A stretch of 64,000 nucleotides of DNA from Stenocarpella maydis (Eukaryota; Ascomycota; Sordariomycetes; Diaporthales; Diaporthaceae), in assembly GCA_002270565.1 (NCBI GenBank), contig NQMI01000010.1:422661-486660 (forward strand), written 5' to 3'. Below the pieces are notes generated by a model. The model searched no databases. It saw only the letters and a program-made list of their open reading frames with translations, and was not told the origin of the DNA. Shown one piece after another: positions 58,151 through 64,000 of the stretch (positions within the stretch are counted from its first letter, which is position 1; every line of letters begins with the position of its first letter). A program made the translations under genes and the position numbers.

Positions 58151-59595
58151 GATGTTCGCGTCTGAATTCCCCCCCTATAAAAAACTTTAATTCCTCAACG
58201 AGGGATTTTTTTTCTTATTACCAAAATTCTTCTACAACTCAACTAGACCATTATAAAGCAATATACAGAAGCTAATATTCACGACGCCCTTATAGCAATA
58301 GCTAACAGCATGTCTTTAAAGGCTGCCTCTAAGTGTAATGATCAGAGGGTTTTCAAGTACGTTAAACCTGAAAGATCAAGGGTTTATATTCGGAATACAT
58401 TATTAGGCGGTTATTAAGCAACATTATTTACTAACAATGATTACTAGCTGTAAGGCTATCTAATACTGGGATTGAATACTTAGATTGATAACTGAAGAGT
58501 CTGTTCTATAAAAGCTATCTACTATAGTAATAACTATATTCTTATATATTCTAACTCTTCAGTTTGCTTATTGCTACTTATTAATCTTGGATAAGTACTT
58601 ATAGCTATTGCTTATTGCTGCTTATTAATCTTAGATAAGTACTTATAGCTATTGCTTATTGCTGCTCATTAATCTTAGATAAGTACTTATAGCTATTGCT
58701 TGTTGCTGCTTATTAATCTTGGATAAGTACTTATAGCCATTAGTCTGCAGCCCTAACCCTGGGCCTTTTGGGTTAGGCTGTGCTAACTTAGCGGCTGGGG
58801 TCCTGCGGGGTCGTATTATGGTGTTCATTTTGGGTGCCTAGGTCCTTAAATAGGTCCCTAGGGTGCTATCTATATTAGCTTATAATACTATCTCCCTTCT
58901 TATTTCTTTTATTCTTAAAAGTGCTTTATAAGTTATTTTTTATTTATTTATATTATTATTTATGCCTTTCTCATTTATTATATTATCTATAGTTAAAGAT
59001 TCTTAGGTTGCGAAAAGTTCTACTATAGGAATATTCAAGAGGCATTAAGCTTGCCTTAATTATTACGCCTTTATCAAATAATATAATTATAAAGTTACTC
59101 TATATTCCCATTATTTATCTAAGGACCTAGTTTGCAAGATGATTGATTTTGTAGAGAGCTATTTATAGTATACCAAGCAGGGTTATTCTTATAATACATT
59201 ATACATACTAGTATCTTCTTATAAGTATTTCTTATTCTCATAAGTTATTATTATACTAACTCCTATAGTATCGCGTATTACTAATAAATTAGCCAAGCTA
59301 AATAGTTATAAAATTAAAGAGGAGGAGCATTCAGTTAAGATCTAGGCTTATTTAAATAAATCCCTAGCTTATCTAGCTTATTTAAAGAAGTAGAAACGTT
59401 TTCTTTAGAAGAAGAGGGTGAAGTTAGTAAATAAGGGGTTAGCTAAGGAGGAGCGGGCCCATACTACTAAAGTAATATAGGGTGTTATAGCTACTAAGGG
59501 GTCTCTTTCTAATCCTCATTTTAATTAGAATTCCATAAGTACCAGAAATACAGTAGTGGATTAATCCAAGTTTCTAGTTAGGGCTAAGGAAAATA
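58151..59595 (+). mobile_element. AT-rich repeat relic with a decayed plus-strand reading frame
   Basis: RIP-like DNA. From about 58990 to 59560 the plus strand shows a decayed frame with phrases such as IFKRHXACLNYYAFIK, LVSSYKYFLFS and LNSYKIKEEEHSVKI, interrupted by TAG/TAA at probable Gln and Trp codons. I do not recognise the protein. The surrounding repeats suggest an unnamed transposon-borne gene or a gene captured by the repeat. A GC-richer patch at 58745-58860 has no known feature. Confidence 0.4.
58565..58740. repeat. Four exact-length 44-bp tandem repeats
   Basis: The units start at 58565, 58609, 58653 and 58697, each 44 bp, with no indels. They differ at only a few positions, nearly all transitions. 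Every unit contains the palindrome ATAAGTACTTAT. Confidence 0.92.
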
Positions 59596-60870
59596 CACCT
59601 ATAGATAGCTTATCTAATTCCTAATCTTTATCTCCTAATATCCCTAAACTAATGATATTTTCTTCAAATAGTAGCTAATCTAACTATTTAGCTAGGTAAT
59701 ATTCACTTTTATTTATATTCTTAATTTTAAAACTTTTCTGGAGTTTCTTGCTATTTCCAAGATTTCACTCTAATTCCCATATATTTTCACTTAAGTTATA
59801 TCCTTTCTACTTAGTAAGGTACTCTATCATTCCTTAATGCTATCTAGAGTCCATAATTCTTTTTACTTCATATTCCTTATTATATTCATTAATAATTTCA
59901 ATCTATATTTCCAATTTTATATTTTCTAATGCTAGTTTAAGAAGTAAGATATAGAAGTTATTATATTATTTCATTTCTTTAAGTAATAAAAGTTTATAGT
60001 TAGTATCTAATTGTTTTTATAAAATTTTAAAGGGGCTGATTTTCTTATAGTCCAGCTTATTACTGGGTTGCTTTATCTTAATGTTTTAATAAAGAAGATA
60101 AACCTTATCTCCCTCCTTAAGAATTAATCCCTTAATTCTTTTCTAATTTGCATATTTCATTATTCATTATTATATAAAAGAAAGTTCTACTTAAATATTC
60201 TTCTGGATTTATCTAATTTATATTGCTTTCTATTTCGCTAATTCTACTAGAGTATTATTTAGCAGTAATTTGTAATATACCTGAGGTTTATATCTATAGA
60301 GTATAAAGAAAGGTAACTATTTAGTTATGCTAGTAGTTGCGCTATTATAGGCAAATTATGCTAGTAGTAGCAATTTAACCTAATTATCCTATAATTAGTT
60401 GATATAGTATTAGAGATATTATTCTATAATCTAATTGATTCATTCTATTTATCCATCTGTTTGCAAATATACTATTGTTAAGAGCTTATATTTTACTCTA
60501 AGTTACTTCATTAGTAACTTCCAAAAGTTTAATATAAAGAGCTTGTCTCTATCTAAGATGATTTCATATAGTATTCCATAATTACTCATAATAATTCATA
60601 AGAATATATATGCAAGTTCTTCTATAGTACTAGCTTCCTTATATAATATAAAGTATACATACTTGCTCAGTCTACAAACCACTACTAGAATACTGTCATA
60701 CAGTACTCCAGTTAAGGGTTCTTATAAGAGAGGTAGCTTAATGATAAAGTCCAGGCTAATGGATGACCATACAGCCGTGGGTACTAGTAAGGGTTTTAAC
60801 AATCCATACGGTTTATATCTAGAGGCCTTATTTTTATTACATAAGTTTCATTTACTAATAATATCTTAAA
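59596..60870 (-). pseudogene. Ty3/gypsy integrase relic, copy A1 (broken)
   Basis: The minus strand translates to Ty3/gypsy integrase: a VLYDSILVVVCRLSKYVYF stretch near 60700-60650, YKEAST near 60630, the second catalytic Asp region LDRDKL near 60550, and the third-motif region (QTDG) near 60455. It is broken by stops that fit RIP (for example CGA to TGA). The copy stops abruptly at 60870, at an ambiguous base next to the terminal repeat B1. A second copy of the same segment lies at 62355-63630. It is non-functional. Confidence 0.75.
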
Positions 60871-60874
60871 NGGT

Positions 60875-61412
60875 CGTAGTATGGTGCTCTGAGGCGAATT
60901 GGGACGATTGACAATGGTCTGGACAACTTTGTATTGAATTAAGTTGGGCTTCTGTAAGCCCTCCTTATATACCCTCCGACGTCGTCTCACCCCTGGGCAC
61001 GCTGCGGTCGGCTCTGGTGCAAATTTGCAAATGCCGGAAAATTCGCCCTTCCAACACACCATCTTTGGTTCCAAGCAGCCAGCCAACCATAGCCCTAGCA
61101 ATGCCCAAATTAAGTACATACAAACTTCAGAAATCAGGCTATCCAATGCACTAAGTCATATACTTTTTGGGTAAGAAATAAGGGTAATGCAGAGGTCTGA
61201 ATTAAGGTGCAAATGCAGGCCAAAATAATCGACTCACGGCCACCAAACTCATCTTGCGTCACGCACGCACTGGGCGTACTTAGCGAAAATCGCCTGACTC
61301 GCAAGTCTAGGGTAACTCCTTGCTAGAAAGTCTAGGGTAACTCCTTACAACAAAGTCTAGGGTAACTCCTTACACGGAGTACTAACGCCCTGCTGAGCGG
61401 TTCCGTTTAACA
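60875..61412 (-). repeat. Terminal repeat B1 (538 bp), LTR-like
   Basis: Direct repeat of 61711-62271. Read on the minus strand it starts TGTTAAACGGAACC and ends near CATACTACG, with a GGTATATAAGG box, so it looks like an LTR oriented to the left. It is clearly less RIP-mutated than its partner. It contains three copies of a 25-bp unit at 61303-61377. Confidence 0.75.
61303..61377. repeat. Three-copy 25-bp tandem inside B1
   Basis: The units start at 61303, 61328 and 61353, each beginning AAGTCTAGGGTAACTCCTT with a variable spacer. Confidence 0.9.
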
Positions 61413-61710
61413 ATAAGAAATAATATTCGTGGCATAGTGTGCACTAAGGGTTGTGGGTTTGAATCACCCAGCGAGCAAATCTTTTGCTCTTTTTGCAGTT
61501 GTTTCTAAGCATTGCAGGCCCAAACCAGCGATATTTTGGCTAGTCCGCTAATTAGTGCAAATAGCGCTATAGCATACAGATAGGTAGGCTTTTTTAAGGC
61601 CTAAATTCAATGTTATTTCAGAGTGCTAACTGCTAGAGCCGGGCTTATAACCTCTGAGAATGTTATACTATTGAATAGCATATAATTTAGCGTGTGTTTT
61701 CCAACAGGGT
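61413..61710. mobile_element. 298-bp internal segment between the terminal repeats
   Basis: There is no coding capacity. It carries a tRNA-promoter-like pair: an A-box-like TGGCATAGTG at 61430-61439 and a B-box-like GGTTTGAATCA at 61456-61466, only 26 bp apart (shorter than in a real tRNA gene). With the flanking repeats it resembles a terminal-repeat retrotransposon in miniature. Alternatively it is a remnant of a longer element. Confidence 0.45.
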
Positions 61711-62271
61711 TGTAGTATAGTGCTCTAAGGCGAATTGAGATAATTGATAATGATCTGGACAACTTTGTATTGAATTAAGTTGGGCTTCTATAAGCCCTCC
61801 TTATATACCCTCCAATATTATCTCACCCGCGGGCAAACTACAGTAGGCTCTGGTATAAGTTTGCAAAAGCCGGAAAATTTGCCCTTCCGATATACTATCT
61901 TTAGTTCCAAATAACCAGCTAACCATAGCCCTAGTAATACCCAAAGTAAGTATATACAAACTTCAGAAATTAAGCTATCTAATGAACTAAGTTATATACC
62001 ATTTAGATAAGAAATAAGGGTAATATAGAGGTCCAAAATTAAGGTACAAATGCAGACCAAAATAATTAACTTACGGCCACTAAACTCATCTTGCATCGCG
62101 CACGCACTGGGCATACTTAGCGAAATTCGCCTAACTCGCAAGTCTAGGGTAACTCCTTTCAAGAAGTCTAGGGTAACTGCTTGCATGAAGTCTAGGGTAA
62201 CTGCTTGCACGAAGTCTAGGGTAACTCCTTGGACGAAGTGCCAACGCCCTGCTGAGCGGTTCCGTTTAACA
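61711..62271 (-). repeat. Terminal repeat B2 (561 bp), LTR-like
   Basis: Partner of B1; begins TGTAGTATAG and ends CGTTTAACA on the plus strand. It differs from B1 mainly by G/A and C/T changes, with B2 the more AT-shifted copy. It contains four copies of a 24-bp unit (62140-62235) where B1 has three of 25 bp. Confidence 0.75.
62140..62235. repeat. Four-copy 24-bp tandem inside B2
   Basis: The units start at 62140, 62164, 62188 and 62212, sharing AAGTCTAGGGTAACT with the B1 array. The copy number differs (four versus three). Confidence 0.9.
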
Positions 62272-64000
62272 AGTGGATGTTCTTAATTGGAGTTTGTTGG
62301 TAGATATGAGTACTAATTGGGAAAAGTTTCTGAATTTTAGTAGTAAGGGGGGTGCGCCTATAGGTAGCTTATCTAATTCTTAATTTTTATTTTTTAGTAT
62401 TCCTAAACTGATAGTAGTTTCTTTAAATAATAGCTAATTTAACTATTTAGCTGGGTAATATTTACCTTTACTTGTATTCTTAATTTTAAAGTTTCTTAGG
62501 AGTTTCTTGCTATTTTTAAGGTTTTGCTCTAGTTCCTATATATTTTCACTTAAGTTATATTCTTTCTACTTAATAAGGTACTCCATTATTCCCTAGTATT
62601 ATCTAGAGTTTATTATTCTTTCTACTTTATATTCCTTATTATATTTATTAATAGTTTTAATCTGTATTTCTAGTTTTATATTTTCTAGTGCTAGTTTAAT
62701 TAAGATATAGAAGTTATTATGTTATTTTATTTCTTTAGGTAGTGAAAGTTTATAGTTGGTATTTAATTGTTTTTGTAAAATTTTGAAGGGGCTGATTTTC
62801 TTATAATTAAGCTTGTTACTAGGTTGCTTTATCTTAATGTTTTAGTAAAGAAGATAGACCTACTCTCCCTCCTTAAGAATTAGTCCTTTAATTCTTTTCT
62901 AGTTTATATATTTCACTATTTATTTTTATATAAAAGAGAGTTCTACTTAAATATCCTTCTAGATTTATCTAATTTATATTACTTTCTATTATGCTAATTC
63001 CGCTAGGGTATCATTTAGCAGTAATTCATAATATACTTAAGGTTCATACCCATAGAGTATAAAGAAAGGTGACTATTTAGTCATGCTAGTAGTTACACTA
63101 TTATAGGCAAATTGTACTAGTAGTAGTAGTTTAACCCAATTATCCTATAATTAGTTAATATAGTATTAAAGGTATTATTCTATAATCTAGTTACTTTATT
63201 CTATTTATTTATTTGTTTGCAGATATACTATTATTAAGAGCTTATATTTTACTCTGAGTTACTTCATTAGTAACTTCTAAAAGTTTAATATAAAGAGCTT
63301 ATCTCTATTTAAGATAATTTTATATAGCATTTTATAATTGCTTATAATGATTTATAAGAATATATATGTAAGTTCTTCTGCAGTACTAGCTTCCTTATAT
63401 AGTATAAAGTATACATACTTGCTCAGTCTACAAACCACTATTAGAATACTATTATATAGTACTCCAGTTAAGGGTTCTTATCAGAGAGGTCACTTAATAA
63501 TAAAATCCAGGCTAATAAATGACCATATAGCTATAAGTACTGGTAGGGGTTTCAACAATCTATATGGTTTGTATTTAGAGGCCTTATTTTTATTACATGA
63601 GTTGCATCTGCTAATAATATCATAAATCTTTTTCTTAAGGTTGGGGATTTAATAGTTTTGCTAAATTCTTTTAATTATTGCTATAATATCTTAGTGGCTA
63701 TATGCTAGTGCTTTATATATTTCTATAATTAACTCCTCTTATTCCTTCAGATTAGTAGGGGTTTTTCTAATTTGGAAGTTAACTTTAATTATAGTATTAA
63801 GTTTACAGTTAAGAATGAGGCTGTTATCTTCTTAGGTTTTAAATACTATTCATTCTATAGGTAAATCTTTATCTTAATAGTTGGGTCTTCAATTAAACGC
63901 ATCTGCTCTTACATTTTTAACTCTATCTATATAGATAACCTTAATATTAAATTATAATAAGAACTCTATATATCTAACTTATTATTTATTAAGAGTTTTA
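62272..64000 (-). pseudogene. Ty3/gypsy integrase relic, copy A2 (continues off the right edge)
   Basis: Second direct copy of the A1 segment (clear from 62355), also minus strand, with the same integrase phrases in stop-broken form. It extends past the point where A1 is cut (about 63630) and runs to the window end, so the 5' part of its pol should lie to the right. Differences from A1 are mostly transitions. It is non-functional. Confidence 0.7.

Noticed and set aside
58565..58740. The 44-bp array as a CRISPR array
   Set aside because: The repeats are contiguous without unique spacers, and the context is a eukaryotic genome.

Overview
The window looks like a nuclear contig from a filamentous ascomycete (Pezizomycotina, most likely Sordariomycetes). 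Coding genes are GC-rich and carry short introns (about 55-210 nt) with GT donors, CTNAC-like branch sites and YAG acceptors. Gene families are typical of moulds: a SAT4/Pth11-like 7-TM protein, a P450, an NmrA-like reductase, sugar-porter MFS proteins and fungal Cdk8/Ssn3. Two long AT-rich blocks hold retrotransposon relics whose reading frames are full of TAG/TAA at former Gln/Trp codons, and whose repeat copies differ almost only by transitions. That is the signature of repeat-induced point mutation (RIP). There are two small assembly gaps or ambiguities (an N run at 12203-12224 and a single n at 60871), plus a single n near 22776.

Layout. 1-228 is the 5' end of an unidentified minus-strand gene running off the left edge. 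3.1-6.1 kb is an eight-exon RecQ-family helicase. 7.2-15.4 kb is an accessory stretch: a probable small secreted protein, a SAT4-family membrane protein, a cytochrome P450 and a thioesterase/carboxylesterase-like hydrolase. About 15.8-31.5 kb is a RIP-degraded transposon block: a Ty3/gypsy gag, a second LTR element with 399-bp LTRs lying between that gag and a Ty3/gypsy RNase H/integrase/chromodomain relic, and a further LTR-like sequence. 32.6-42.5 kb has metabolic genes: an amidohydrolase of the LigI type, two sugar-porter MFS transporters, an NmrA-like reductase and an Asp/Glu/hydantoin racemase-like gene whose N-terminus is doubtful. 43.2-57.6 kb is a conserved housekeeping run: Arp2, Cdk8/Ssn3, Arf6-type GTPase, SGF29 of SAGA, and phosphomannose isomerase. 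From about 58.15 kb to the end is a second RIP block with two degraded Ty3/gypsy integrase copies on the minus strand, separated by a compact pair of about 550-bp terminal repeats enclosing only 298 bp.

How it fits together. The housekeeping genes serve DNA repair (RecQ), actin nucleation (Arp2), Mediator-linked and SAGA-linked transcription (Cdk8, SGF29), membrane traffic (Arf6) and mannose metabolism (PMI). The accessory genes lie on both sides of the first transposon block, the usual compartmentalised pattern of fungal genomes. The hydrolase/transporter/reductase/transporter/racemase group could be a small uptake-and-catabolism neighbourhood, but nothing in the sequence proves co-regulation. 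I found no CRISPR array, rRNA gene or complete tRNA gene, and no decisive evidence of an entirely new system. The strongest leads are the small secreted protein candidate, the compact terminal-repeat element with a 24/25-bp internal tandem array, the extended primer-binding-site signal behind the 399-bp LTR, and the unusual position of the zinc-type cysteines in the RecQ protein.
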